A DNA stretch of 64,000 nt from DASUXY01 sp035301985. Lineage in GTDB: Bacteria > Bacillota > Bacilli > Bacillales > Amphibacillaceae. The notes below the pieces were generated by a model. The model searched no databases. It was not told the DNA's origin and was given only the letters and a program-made list of their open reading frames with translations. Numbering within the stretch: the stretch's first letter is position 1; the number at the start of each line of letters is the position of its first letter. Below are positions 26,635 to 36,282 of the stretch, one piece after another. The stretch lies in NCBI GenBank assembly GCA_035301985.1, contig DATGTE010000028.1, forward strand, positions 1 to 64,000, read 5' to 3'. Made by a program: the position numbers and the translations under genes.

Positions 26635-28152
26635 TCAGTCGAATAACATCGTTCCATGTTTCTGGAAATGTAAATGCCATGAATGAGCCTGATCAAGCAT
26701 GTGCGGTGTATGTCCGCCATTTTTTTCTTTTGCCTCTTCAAAATAATTGCGCGCTTGTTGTTTATATCGTGGATGCATACAGTTTTCAATGATTTGATTA
26801 GCTATCTCGCGCGGAGATTGTCCTCGTAAATCGGCATATCCGAATTCGGTAACAATGACATCAATATCATGATTCGGATGATCAATATGGGATACGAACG
26901 GGACAATTGTTGAAATATTGCCGTTTTTTGCTGTTGATGGGGTGACAAAGATTGAAATTCTAGCATTACGTGCAAAATCACCCGATCCACCAATACCGTT
27001 CATCATATGTGTACCGTTAAGATGCGTAGAGTTTACATTACCATAAATATCTACTTCAAGTGCGGTATTGAAAGAAATAATACCGAGACGTCGAATAATC
27101 TCTGGATGATTTGATATTTCTTGTGGCCTTAATAAAATTTTATCACGATGAAGTGCTAAATCATCTTTTAGTGTTGCAACGCGCTCTTCCGATAATGAAA
27201 AGGCTGTAGCATAAGCAAACTTAACTTTTCCAGCTTCAATTAAATCAAACACTCCATCCTGTAATACTTCGGATGCAATGACGATGTCTTTGAAACGGGA
27301 GTTTTTCATGCCACTTAACACCGCGTTTGCAACCGATCCAACCCCTGATTGTAAGGGTGCTAATTGTTCAGTTAAGCGACCTGCTTGAATTTCCTGATCC
27401 AAAAAATGTAATAAATTATCAGCGATTTTTTGGGTAACTTCATTTGGTTCAAATAAAGGGGAGGGACTATCCTCTTGTCTAGAAAGGATTACACCTCGTA
27501 CTTTGGCAGGATCGACTCGAATTCCTTTCTCACCAATACGATCACTTGGATTGTGCAGTGGAATTTCATGTCGATTTCCTTGTACCTCAGGAATATAAAT
27601 ATCGTGTAATCCCTCATATTCTTTAGGGAGATTTAAATTAACCTCGATAATAACATGTTTAGCCTGCTGGACAAAAATAGGTGAATTTCCAATCGACCCC
27701 GATGGAATGATCAATCCATCCTCTGTTATTGCAGCCGCCTCTACAACAGCATAATCAATGGGGCCAATAACACCTTGTCTGAGTGACTCACTTGTTTGTG
27801 ATAGGTGTTGATCAATATATGACACGTGTCCATCATTGATTTCATGACGCAAAATAGGGTTGGCTTGATAAGGGAGACGGACGTTAATTAAATCCGATTC
27901 GACCATTGTCCCATCTGCAGATGGACCCATCGAGGCACCGGTATATAAATCTACTTTAAAAGTTTCTTTTTTCCCCCGCTCAGCTAATGTTTGTAAAAAG
28001 TATTTCGGTTCTCCAAACAATGCAAACCCACTAACACCTAAGACCATTCCATCTTCAATCCATGTAACAGCCTCTTCAACGGGTACGATTTTTTCCATAA
28101 AAGCTTCATTTCTAATTTTTTTCTGTATGTTTTCCTGTAATATAGTTCCCAA
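26635..28152 (-). CDS. Acetyl-CoA hydrolase / succinyl-CoA:acetate CoA-transferase family protein
   Basis: This protein of 505 residues from the chosen TTG belongs to the acetyl-CoA hydrolase/transferase family. The family moves CoA between carboxylic acids through a glutamyl-CoA intermediate. The probable catalytic glutamate is E295 in ASEVLQDG, and the glycine-rich oxyanion segment GIGGSGDFARN is present. The TTG at 28152 follows GGAG by 8 bases; the GTG at 28161 overlaps that RBS. Most characterised relatives are succinyl-CoA:acetate transferases of acetate metabolism, but substrates cannot be read here. It is convergent with valS and has no pathway partner adjacent. Confidence 0.87.
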   Translation of the reverse strand: MGTILQENIQKKIRNEAFMEKIVPVEEAVTWIEDGMVLGVSGFALFGEPKYFLQTLAERGKKETFKVDLYTGASMGPSADGTMVESDLINVRLPYQANPILRHEINDGHVSYIDQHLSQTSESLRQGVIGPIDYAVVEAAAITEDGLIIPSGSIGNSPIFVQQAKHVIIEVNLNLPKEYEGLHDIYIPEVQGNRHEIPLHNPSDRIGEKGIRVDPAKVRGVILSRQEDSPSPLFEPNEVTQKIADNLLHFLDQEIQAGRLTEQLAPLQSGVGSVANAVLSGMKNSRFKDIVIASEVLQDGVFDLIEAGKVKFAYATAFSLSEERVATLKDDLALHRDKILLRPQEISNHPEIIRRLGIISFNTALEVDIYGNVNSTHLNGTHMMNGIGGSGDFARNARISIFVTPSTAKNGNISTIVPFVSHIDHPNHDIDVIVTEFGYADLRGQSPREIANQIIENCMHPRYKQQARNYFEEAKEKNGGHTPHMLDQAHSWHLHFQKHGTMLFD

Positions 28153-28491
28153 TCCAATCACTCCTGTTCGTATGATGTCATCATTTTACGTTGTCATCGT
28201 TCTAGTAAATAAAAAACATGAAAACATATCGGATGATATAAAAGGGCTTACATTTAAAAGATTAAAAAAGCTCAGATTATTATAGTGAGTTGTAAGCTGA
28301 GCACATGGATGACGACGCTTACATAAAACAATGTAACATACAATACTATAAGTATAAGTGAAGAATTTTTCAAATAAAAATCATTCATTTTCAATAAATG
28401 ATGGTGGATTTTCGTAATCGAGTCTATCTTTCTATCAATTATACTCCATACGAGTATATTTTTCCGCGTTTATATCATATGGATCCCAACG
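28153..28491. other. Intergenic region upstream of the CoA-transferase
   Basis: About 340 bases, AT rich, between two minus-strand genes. It should carry the CoA-transferase promoter. GCTCAG at 28269-28274 and CTGAGC at 28297-28302 form a small inverted repeat with a long loop, which could be an operator or a weak hairpin. No coding sequence is supported. Confidence 0.35.
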
Positions 28492-28526
28492 GACACACTT
28501 CATGCTTTTTCAGCATGTAGTGTGTC
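28492..28526 (-). repeat. Inverted repeat over the 3' end of the ATP-grasp gene
   Basis: Arms 28492-28506 and 28512-28526 pair over 15 positions with one mismatch and a 5-base loop. The hairpin includes the last eight codons and the stop (28500-28502) of the minus-strand ATP-grasp gene. No U-tract follows, so it is not a standard intrinsic terminator. Confidence 0.6.
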
Positions 28527-29402
28527 AATAATATAATCAATAATAAAGTCTGCTACATTAATATTTGTACAATCATACATATTGCGAATATGCGCGTTAG
28601 AATTAATTTCACAAATAATCGGCCCATCTTTTCCAAACAAGAGGTCAACACCTGCAAAATCAGCTCCGATTGCTTTTGTTCCGGCGATTGCTAGTTCTTT
28701 TTCAATTGTATTCGGCTTATAAGCCTCCATCGTGCCACCAGTCGTAATATTGGATCGAAAGTCGTTTTTAGAGGTTCGTTTCATCGCGGCGACGACTTCA
28801 TCACCAACGACATGCAATCGTAAATCTTTCCCATAACTCGTCGATATAAATTGTTGAAACATATACGGTCTTCCATGCAGTTGATTGACAATTTCTCGTA
28901 ACTCTTTTGCGGTATGAATGAGATGGACTTGTTCTCCAAAAGAGCCGAACGCTTCTTTTACGATCAGGGGAAACCCTAATGTTTGAGCGACCAAATTCAA
29001 GTACTGTGGTGAATGGTTTATTTGTTGACTAAACACTTTCGGTGCGACCATTGTTTTGGGAATCGGTAATTGTTGATCGGCTAACACTTGATATGTGGAA
29101 ATTTTATCATCGCTTATTTGAATCGATTGAGAACGATTAAAGACACGAACACCTAATAACTCTAATTGTCGCGCTAAGTAAATATCTTTATCTGTGAAAA
29201 TAACATAATCTGGCAAGGAACGTTGTCCGATTCGATAGATTCCTAATTCTTGTGCATGAATATTTGCAATCAATTCATCATTTCTATAAAGTGTTGTCGT
29301 CATATTTTTTCTTGATGCCGCTTCTTGAAACATTTGAGCGAAATCTATAAATTTAGTTCCCGGTAAGCTTCCATTGTAAACAATCCAGCCCGATAATTCC
29401 AT
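28500..29402 (-). CDS. RimK-like ATP-grasp ligase
   Basis: This 300-residue protein has an ATP-grasp domain similar to RimK/YheCD-type ligases. Such enzymes join a carboxylate to an amine through an acylphosphate. Visible motifs are IVKEAFGSFGEQV (ATP-binding lysine and glycine-rich loop), QQFISTSYGKDLRLHVVG, and the metal-binding end FAGVDLLF...ICEINSNAH. The ATG at 29402 lies 7 bases after AAAGGAG; a longer in-frame start would precede the RBS. Substrate is unknown. It is divergent from folC and separates valS from folC, which are adjacent in B. subtilis. Confidence 0.83.
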   Translation of the reverse strand: MELSGWIVYNGSLPGTKFIDFAQMFQEAASRKNMTTTLYRNDELIANIHAQELGIYRIGQRSLPDYVIFTDKDIYLARQLELLGVRVFNRSQSIQISDDKISTYQVLADQQLPIPKTMVAPKVFSQQINHSPQYLNLVAQTLGFPLIVKEAFGSFGEQVHLIHTAKELREIVNQLHGRPYMFQQFISTSYGKDLRLHVVGDEVVAAMKRTSKNDFRSNITTGGTMEAYKPNTIEKELAIAGTKAIGADFAGVDLLFGKDGPIICEINSNAHIRNMYDCTNINVADFIIDYIIDTLHAEKA

Positions 29403-29594
29403 AAAACTTCTCCTTTTATTCGTTTGATAGTTGCCTACGATGTTTGCTATACTCATTTTATCTTAGAATGACATTTACGTCGACAAATGAACATACGGTT
29501 ATTAAAGTGTTTTAAAATAAACTGAATATAATAAGGCATTTTACGCATGATTAGTTCATTTTTTATGTGATGATTTAGAAATGCGGTGAATGGA

Positions 29595-30881
29595 ATGTTT
29601 AAACAGATGAAAGATATCGAGTTGTACTTTGAACAGAGACAACATTTAGGAGTGAAGCCAGGATTATCTCGGATTCGCATGTTGTTAGATCATTTAGACA
29701 ATCCACAAACAAAATTCCAAGCGATTCACGTGGCGGGGACGAATGGAAAAGGTTCAACAATTCATTTTATAAAACAAGCATTGATGGCTAACGGTTACCG
29801 AGTCGGTTGGTTTACATCACCGAGTTTTACAGGATTAACCGGGCATATTTTTTTGAATCAACAGCCGATTTCTGAAGAGGAATGGATGACGATTTTCCGT
29901 GAAATCTATCCCATCATTGAAAAGATGGATCAGCAAAACAATCATCCAACAAACTTTGAGATTTTGACAGCGATGGCCTTCGTCTTTTTCACACGTGGAA
30001 CGGATTTGGTGTTGTTGGAAACAGGAATGGGTGGAAAAGAAGATACGACAAATTGCATTGTCCCACTTTTATCGATTATCACCAATGTTAGCAAAGATCA
30101 CACCGGTTTTTTAGGAGATACATTAACCGAAATTGCCTCACATAAGGCAGGAATTATTAAAACTGAGACACCTGTAATCGTAGGAGAAATGAATGAATCG
30201 GCTTTTGCAGTGATCGAACGAGAAGCGCACATGAAGCATGCTAACGTCTATAAATTATCAACTGATTTTACGTATACGAACGTTAAGATAAGTCATCATC
30301 AATCATCGTTTACATGGTCTGATGGCTCGAAAGATGAACTACAAGTGTCGTTAACGATGGCTGGTGTACATCAAGTTCACAATGCCACAGTGGCAATCAA
30401 AGCATTGAAATTGCTTGAAAAGTATGGCTTGATGTTCGATTGGAAACAAGCATTAATGGGCATACAAGAAACACAAGTTCCTGGAAGGTTTGAACGCGTA
30501 TCGGAACAGCCGATGGTTATTTTGGACGGAGCACATAATGTGGCTGGGATGGACGCTTTCTTACAAACGGTTACTCACGAGGCGATTGGACATAAGAAAC
30601 ATCTTGTTTTTGCGGGATTTCAGGATAAAGAACTATTGAAAATGATTCATCAATGTCTTCCTCACTTTGATACGGTTATTTGGACATCGTTTGATCATTC
30701 ACGAGCGGCTTCCCATGAAGCAATCATGAACGCGCTCACTACAGAACAAATCAAAGTGATTGATGACTGGCAAGAAGCGCTGGATGATTTGTTAGTTAAC
30801 GCACATAAAGAAGACACGGTCTATATTACCGGTTCATTGCATTTTATTTCCCTTGTCAGAAAGTATTTTAATACGAAATAG
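29595..30881 (+). CDS. folC: Folylpolyglutamate / dihydrofolate synthase
   Basis: This 428-residue Mur-ligase-family enzyme adds glutamate to dihydropteroate and folates. The ATP-binding loop is GTNGKGST (48-55). ETGMGGKEDTTNC (Mg2+/folate loop) and the C-terminal domain signature ILDGAHN are present. I prefer the ATG at 29595, since GGTGA lies about 7 bases upstream; a GTG at 29586 would overlap that site. It is followed by spoIIB; comC, which lies between them in B. subtilis, is absent. Confidence 0.94.
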   Translation: MFKQMKDIELYFEQRQHLGVKPGLSRIRMLLDHLDNPQTKFQAIHVAGTNGKGSTIHFIKQALMANGYRVGWFTSPSFTGLTGHIFLNQQPISEEEWMTIFREIYPIIEKMDQQNNHPTNFEILTAMAFVFFTRGTDLVLLETGMGGKEDTTNCIVPLLSIITNVSKDHTGFLGDTLTEIASHKAGIIKTETPVIVGEMNESAFAVIEREAHMKHANVYKLSTDFTYTNVKISHHQSSFTWSDGSKDELQVSLTMAGVHQVHNATVAIKALKLLEKYGLMFDWKQALMGIQETQVPGRFERVSEQPMVILDGAHNVAGMDAFLQTVTHEAIGHKKHLVFAGFQDKELLKMIHQCLPHFDTVIWTSFDHSRAASHEAIMNALTTEQIKVIDDWQEALDDLLVNAHKEDTVYITGSLHFISLVRKYFNTK

Positions 30882-31012
30882 AAGCTTTGACTTTGCAAAA
30901 TTAATCGGATCATGCTGAACGAATAATTATTGGGCTTGACAGTATTCGGCTCACTTTTTAATAGTCATATGCTAGAGTAATACAAACGAATCTAGCAGGG
31001 TGAGTGATCTAC

Positions 31013-31915
31013 GTGCAAAATCGACGGAAAATGAATATTAAAGTGAATGGAAAAAAGACCAACTTTAATCCACTCAACAACAAGCAGGAGTTAACAAACT
31101 TTTCGAAAAATCATCCGAGAAAAGACAAGTTCAGACGTATAAAAAATACAAACATACAGAATCGGATTTCCGCTAGCAATGTGAGGGTTGGAAAAAAACG
31201 TAATTTTTTTCGGGAATGGAAACCCGTAATAGTCGCTTGTATATCTGCGGTTGTCATCGGTTCTTTCCTCGGATGGACGATGATCCAAATGTTTGGAAAT
31301 TTAGAACATGATGTAACACGTACCAACAATCAACCACCGGTTATGCATGAAGAACTGACAAAGAACGACAACAACAAGCAACAAGAACAAAAAGAGCACT
31401 ATACGCTTGAACCTATTCATACTTATGTTTTACAAGGTGGGGTCTTTTCGGAAAAAGAGAATGCACAACAATTGGCAAAGAAATTTCAAAAGAACCATAT
31501 AAACACCATACGCTGGAAAAGGGATCAACAATTTTTTCTATTCGCTGGCATAGCATCTACAAACGAACAAGCAGAACAGATGACCAAAACATTTGTTGAT
31601 CGAGGTTTGGATGTTTATGTAAAAGAATGGTCGATTCCCGAAATCGATCTACAAGTAACAGAACAAGAATATGATTGGCTCCGAGCATTTCAAAATCAGT
31701 GGGAAAAAACAGTGAAGATAAGGAGTGAAGGTGGGACCGTACCTACTAAAGAATGGGAAGAGTTGCTTGAGGATTCTCCAAAATCAACAGAGCTATCATC
31801 GTTTATTGATACGATTCAACCTCATGTGGAAAATCTTTTGGAAACAGATGATCAATTCGAACGGTCCTCTATTTTGTTGCACATGTTATACGAGTATGAA
31901 ATGTTTTTACTATGA
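31013..31915 (+). CDS. spoIIB: SpoIIB-like SPOR-domain membrane protein
   Basis: This 300-residue protein has a basic cytoplasmic N-terminus (about 1-70), a single membrane helix at about 72-94, a polar linker, and a SPOR domain at about 133-205 (TYVLQGGVFSEKENAQ...). SPOR domains bind denuded septal peptidoglycan. In B. subtilis SpoIIB, with this architecture and this position after folC, helps start engulfment at the sporulation septum. The GTG at 31013 is chosen because AGGGTGA lies 9 bases upstream. A TTGACA at 30936-30941 may be its -35. The sequence match itself was judged by architecture, not alignment. Confidence 0.82.
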   Translation: MQNRRKMNIKVNGKKTNFNPLNNKQELTNFSKNHPRKDKFRRIKNTNIQNRISASNVRVGKKRNFFREWKPVIVACISAVVIGSFLGWTMIQMFGNLEHDVTRTNNQPPVMHEELTKNDNNKQQEQKEHYTLEPIHTYVLQGGVFSEKENAQQLAKKFQKNHINTIRWKRDQQFFLFAGIASTNEQAEQMTKTFVDRGLDVYVKEWSIPEIDLQVTEQEYDWLRAFQNQWEKTVKIRSEGGTVPTKEWEELLEDSPKSTELSSFIDTIQPHVENLLETDDQFERSSILLHMLYEYEMFLL

Positions 31916-32152
31916 TAGTGAACATGTGTTTTTAGCCCCTTGTCGTTCTCATCCAGAACTTATATGAGCTAAATGTAGTTATCTTACTTTTTCATAATCG
32001 CGATTATTTTTTGAAGAAAATTGTATTTATATAGTGAAAACAGTGATTTTAAAGGAGGAAGTCTTCCATACTACTTCATTTCTTCAACTTGTCCATCCTC
32101 AATCCATCCGTTATGATCAAGATAACTGGTAAGAGGGAAGGAGAAGTAAATA

Positions 32153-32836
32153 ATGGATTCCATGATGATTAGGAATGTGCCGAAGGAAGAACGACCGCGC
32201 GAACGCTTGTTAAAAGTTGGCTCGACTCACTTAGCAAATCAAGAGTTGCTTGCGATTTTGCTTGGCACAGGAACAAAGGATGAGCCCGTAACAACTTTAG
32301 CCAATCGTGTTTTAATGCATTTTGAAGGCTTGAAATTGTTAAGGGATGCTACGATTGAAGAATTGACATCAATTAAAGGGATTGGCCAAGCAAAAGGGGT
32401 CACGATTCTTGCAGCCTTAGAGCTTGGAAAACGGTTGAACCAATATAAAACGGAAGAACGTTATGTTGTGCGTTCCCCAGAAGACGGGGCAGACTATGTA
32501 ATGGAAGATATGCGCAATTTGCTTCAAGAGCATTTCGTCGTTTTATTTCTCAACACTAAAAATGAAGTCATCCATCAACAAACCATCTTTGTCGGCAGCC
32601 TCAACGCTTCAATCGTCCATCCACGCGAAGTATTTCGAGAAGCTGTCAAACGTTCAACAGCATCGATTATCGTTGCTCACAATCACCCCTCTGGCGACCC
32701 CACTCCATCACAAGAAGATATCCATGTTACGAGGCGATTAGCTGAATCAGGGCAGATGATTGGTATTGAATTATTGGACCATTTAATCATCGGCGATCGG
32801 AAATTTGTTTCCTTAAAAGAAAAAGGATACTTATAA
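32153..32836 (+). CDS. radC: RadC family JAMM-domain protein
   Basis: This 227-residue protein has an N-terminal helix-hairpin-helix part (SIKGIGQAKGVTIL, 73-86) and a C-terminal JAB/MPN domain. The metal-binding JAMM motif is H176-N-H178, S186 and D189 (HNHPSGDPTPSQED). The family was named for a supposed DNA-repair role; its real function is unclear. GGAAGGAG precedes the ATG. It sits before mreB as in B. subtilis, but maf, normally just upstream, is missing. Confidence 0.93.
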   Translation: MDSMMIRNVPKEERPRERLLKVGSTHLANQELLAILLGTGTKDEPVTTLANRVLMHFEGLKLLRDATIEELTSIKGIGQAKGVTILAALELGKRLNQYKTEERYVVRSPEDGADYVMEDMRNLLQEHFVVLFLNTKNEVIHQQTIFVGSLNASIVHPREVFREAVKRSTASIIVAHNHPSGDPTPSQEDIHVTRRLAESGQMIGIELLDHLIIGDRKFVSLKEKGYL

Positions 32837-32887
32837 GTACTATCAATTTCATCATTTTTTTCGTATAATTAAATAAGGGTCGAAATG

Positions 32888-32918
32888 GCGCCATTTTTCA
32901 ATTCTGTGAAAGTGGCGC
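32888..32918 (+). terminator. Hairpin between radC and mreB
   Basis: GCGCCATTTT pairs with GAAAGTGGCGC over about ten pairs (32888-32897 with 32909-32918, one G-U). A TATAAT box at 32864-32869 lies just upstream, so the hairpin would also be in the leader of any transcript starting there. It is either the radC terminator or part of the mre leader; the T-tract after it is weak. Confidence 0.5.
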
Positions 32919-33047
32919 TTGTTGTGCGATAAAATTACATATGTTAGTATAAACCGATAAAACTTACGGCTTCATATAGTTGTTAGATGTGATTCATCGA
33001 TCGAGTCAATCAAATAGAAATGAATGGCAACTAAGAAAGGAAGAATA

Positions 33048-34091
33048 TTGTTGGGGATTTTTAATTTTTCGCAGGACTTAGGGATTGATTTAGGTACGGC
33101 CAATACGCTCGTTTTTATAAAGAAAAAGGGAGTCGTTCTTCGTGAACCATCAGTTGTGGCACGAAATGTAAAAACGGATGATATCGTTGCTGTTGGTGAA
33201 GAGGCAAAAAGTATGATTGGAAGAACACCGGGAAACATATCTGTCATTCGTCCGATGAAAGACGGAGTCATTGCTGATTACGATACAACAGCTGTTATGG
33301 TAAGGTATTATATTAAGAAAGCGATGCGGAGTCGATCATTATTTGCAAAGAAGCCAAGCGTCATGATTTGTGTACCATCAGGAATTACAAAAGTTGAAGA
33401 ACGAGCCGTCATTGATGCAGCTACTCAAGCTGGTGCTAAAGAGGCATTTCCGATAGCAGAGCCATTTGCCGCGGCAGTTGGTGCAGGCCTGCCCGTATGG
33501 GAGCCGACCGGTAGTATGATCGTTGATATCGGGGGAGGAACAACAGAGGTAGCGGTTATTTCGCTAGGTGGGATTGTGTCCAGCCAATCGATTCGAGTCG
33601 GTGGGGATAATATGGATGAAGCGATCATACAATACATTCGCAAAAAATATAACTTGATGATTGGTGACCGATCAGCAGAGTCAATCAAGATTGATATTGG
33701 ATCGGCAAACGATTCTATTGAAAATACAGAAATGGATATTCGCGGACGGGATTTGTTATCAGGACTTCCGAAAACAATAACGATCACCTCCCAGGAAATC
33801 GTCGCTTCATTACAGGAGACAGTTCAGTCGATTGTAAATTCCGTAAAAACGACTTTAGAAAAAACACCTCCAGAATTAGTGGCAGATATTATGGATCGAG
33901 GAATTGTATTATCTGGAGGAGGATCGCTTTTAAAAAACATAGACGACGTGATGAGTGACGAAACAAAAATACCTGTATTTGTGACAGATGAACCATTGGA
34001 AAGCGTGGCGATTGGTACAGGTAAATCTTTGGAATACATTCAACATTTCCGTTCCCATCCGAATGTATCTTCACATCCAACCATTGAATAA
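33048..34091 (+). CDS. mreB: MreB, actin-like cell-shape protein
   Basis: This 347-residue bacterial actin homologue forms membrane filaments that steer sidewall synthesis. The phosphate-1 motif DLGIDLGTANTLVF lies close to the start, and phosphate-2 is IVDIGGGTTEVAVI. The TTG at 33048 (or the next TTG at 33051) is preferred because AAAGGA lies about 6 bases upstream; the ATG at 33024 precedes that RBS. It heads the run mreB-mreC-mreD-minC-minD. Confidence 0.95.
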   Translation: MLGIFNFSQDLGIDLGTANTLVFIKKKGVVLREPSVVARNVKTDDIVAVGEEAKSMIGRTPGNISVIRPMKDGVIADYDTTAVMVRYYIKKAMRSRSLFAKKPSVMICVPSGITKVEERAVIDAATQAGAKEAFPIAEPFAAAVGAGLPVWEPTGSMIVDIGGGTTEVAVISLGGIVSSQSIRVGGDNMDEAIIQYIRKKYNLMIGDRSAESIKIDIGSANDSIENTEMDIRGRDLLSGLPKTITITSQEIVASLQETVQSIVNSVKTTLEKTPPELVADIMDRGIVLSGGGSLLKNIDDVMSDETKIPVFVTDEPLESVAIGTGKSLEYIQHFRSHPNVSSHPTIE

Positions 34092-34106
34092 GCAGGTGTA
34101 TATGTC

Positions 34107-34976
34107 ATGTCATTTTTTCGTAAAAGAAGATTGTTCATTCTCTTAATAGGAATTATTATTTTTGTCTTACTCATCGGATATTCTTTAAGAGATCGAGGGG
34201 GATTGACTACAGCTGAACAGTTAGTCAATGACACTGTCGGGTGGGCACAAAGTGCTGTACATACCCCGGTTAAATTTGTGACTGATATCTTTACAAACAT
34301 AGGCGATTTAAAAAATACGTATAAAGAAAACAAATTGTTAAAGGAGAAACTATCACAATACAAAAGCTTAATTTATGAAGTGCAAGATTTAAAAGAAGAT
34401 AATGAGGAATTGAAAAAAACAATCGATAAAACCGAATCCATTCGCGATTTTAATGCGATTCAAGCGACAGTTATATCGCGTTCACCTGAGAGATGGATCG
34501 AGCAAGTGACAATCAATAAAGGGGAATTGGCAGGAGTAAAACCGAACATGGCTGTTATAACAGCCGACGGAATGATTGGCAAAGTCCAGTCCGTTTCCAA
34601 AACGTCATCGACCATTCAATTGCTAACAGGTTTTGACCAATTCAATCGAATTTCAGCGACGATTTCACGAAAAGGAAAAAATGATGTGTTTGGTATTATA
34701 GAAGAGTACGATGAAAAGACGGATTCTCTCATGTTTAAAATTATCGAAGAATCGGATAAGGAGCTGAAAGAAGGTGAGCTCGTTGTGTCTTCTGGGATGG
34801 GTGGAGTGTTTCCATCCGGTCTACTCATTGGCACAGTAAAGGAAGTCATTCCAGACGAATACGGGCTGACACAAACAGCCCTCGTTGAACCCGCTGCTGA
34901 CTTGTACGACATCAACCATGTCATCGTCGTTGATCGGACATTGCCCGGGGATGAAGAAGAGGAAGATAAAAAATGA
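34107..34976 (+). CDS. mreC: MreC, rod-shape-determining protein
   Basis: This 289-residue protein has one N-terminal membrane helix (about 8-25), a coiled coil (about 66-110, rich in K/E/L), and an extracytoplasmic double beta-barrel domain. It links MreB to MreD and the elongasome outside the membrane. AGCAGGTG precedes the ATG. Its stop codon overlaps the mreD start in ATGA. Confidence 0.95.
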   Translation: MSFFRKRRLFILLIGIIIFVLLIGYSLRDRGGLTTAEQLVNDTVGWAQSAVHTPVKFVTDIFTNIGDLKNTYKENKLLKEKLSQYKSLIYEVQDLKEDNEELKKTIDKTESIRDFNAIQATVISRSPERWIEQVTINKGELAGVKPNMAVITADGMIGKVQSVSKTSSTIQLLTGFDQFNRISATISRKGKNDVFGIIEEYDEKTDSLMFKIIEESDKELKEGELVVSSGMGGVFPSGLLIGTVKEVIPDEYGLTQTALVEPAADLYDINHVIVVDRTLPGDEEEEDKK

Positions 34977-35506
34977 ACCATGTATACTTACCTCTTATCG
35001 TATTTGTTTTATTAGTTTTAGAAGGGGTAGCTTTAGAACTACTGCCCCACTCTTTAGTGAGTGGCGACTTATTAATTGTCCCACACTGGGTGCTCATTTA
35101 TTTAATTTTCATTGCGATATTTTATGATGTTAAAAACACAAGTTATTCCGTGATTTATGCTGTTGTTTTCGGTTTGTTAATCGATAGTGTCTATGTAGGG
35201 GTACTCGGTGTGTATATGTTTTCCTATGGTATAAGTGTTTATATTATTAAACGAATGACGAGATTTCTGCAAGAAAATGTCTTTACGGCTATGCTCTTAG
35301 GGGTTGTTGGGATGATTATTGCCGAGTTTTTAATAAACATCACTTTCTTAGTCGTAGGTATTGTTGATTTCACATGGAAAACATATTTCGTCTATCGTTT
35401 TTTCCCGACGCTTTTTGCCAACTTATTGTTTATCATCATCCTGTATCCGATGATGGTGAGGCGTCTGGTGAAATGGAAAAAAGAGCGATTTCATCGAACC
35501 CTGTGA
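34973..35506 (+). CDS. mreD: MreD, rod-shape-determining membrane protein
   Basis: This 177-residue polytopic protein with about five membrane segments is the third elongasome component. The four-base ATGA overlap with mreC indicates translational coupling. Length and hydrophobicity fit the family. Confidence 0.93.
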   Translation: MNHVYLPLIVFVLLVLEGVALELLPHSLVSGDLLIVPHWVLIYLIFIAIFYDVKNTSYSVIYAVVFGLLIDSVYVGVLGVYMFSYGISVYIIKRMTRFLQENVFTAMLLGVVGMIIAEFLINITFLVVGIVDFTWKTYFVYRFFPTLFANLLFIIILYPMMVRRLVKWKKERFHRTL

Positions 35507-35595
35507 ACGCATCCCTACAGTAAAACATAAGAATTACGGCAATGAAAATCAACTCTATTAAACTATGGTATTCATTGTAATGAGGTGAACGTATC

Positions 35596-36282
35596 GTGCT
35601 TGATAAAAAGCAACTCATAACGATTAAGGGCACAAGAGATGGGCTTACCATGATTATTGATGATACTTGTATGTTGGAAAAGGCAATCGATGAACTGACG
35701 AATACTCTTTCTGCAAGTCATTCACAAAAAGACGAGCCGACTGTGCCCGTAACTGTCAAAATTGGTAATCGTTATTTAACACAACAACAAAAAGATCACC
35801 TAACTCATATTATTGAGAGTGATCAACATTTTTCAGTACAAGCCTTTGAATCGAATTTAATTCATAAGGAAGAGGCACTTCACTGGTTGGAAAACAACAA
35901 AATAAAAGCATTTAACCGAGTAGTAAGGTCTGGACAAGTTTTACGTGTTGAAGGAGATTTACTATTAATCGGTGATGTGAATCCAGGTGGAAAAGTTGTT
36001 GCAACGGGTGATATCTATATCATGGGAAATTTACGTGGAATTGCTCATGCAGGTATTAACGGTAACCGTAAAGCCATCATTGCTGCATCGTACATGAAAC
36101 CTACCCAGCTGCGGATTGCAGACTATATAAGTCGCGCTCCGGACTATGAGACAGATGGAGTCTACATGGAGTGTGGTTTTATCGATGAAGAAAAAGACAA
36201 AATTTTGATTGATCGATTGCAAGTTCTTTCACGAAAAGGCAAACGTCTGAGTGGATTTGAAAGGAGAATGCAAAATGGGTGA
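35596..36282 (+). CDS. minC: MinC, septum-site inhibitor
   Basis: This 228-residue inhibitor of FtsZ polymerisation acts with MinD to block polar septation. The N-terminal domain (1-100) is followed by the C-terminal beta-helix with repeated Gly-rich turns (GDVNPGGKVVATGDIYIMG). The start is GTG, with GAGGTGA 9 bases upstream. It overlaps minD by 8 bases. Confidence 0.95.
   Translation: MLDKKQLITIKGTRDGLTMIIDDTCMLEKAIDELTNTLSASHSQKDEPTVPVTVKIGNRYLTQQQKDHLTHIIESDQHFSVQAFESNLIHKEEALHWLENNKIKAFNRVVRSGQVLRVEGDLLLIGDVNPGGKVVATGDIYIMGNLRGIAHAGINGNRKAIIAASYMKPTQLRIADYISRAPDYETDGVYMECGFIDEEKDKILIDRLQVLSRKGKRLSGFERRMQNG

Noticed and set aside
31994..32007. Palindrome ATAATCGCGATTAT after spoIIB followed by T residues
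   Set aside because: The stem is only five pairs around a CGCG loop, too weak to call a terminator.
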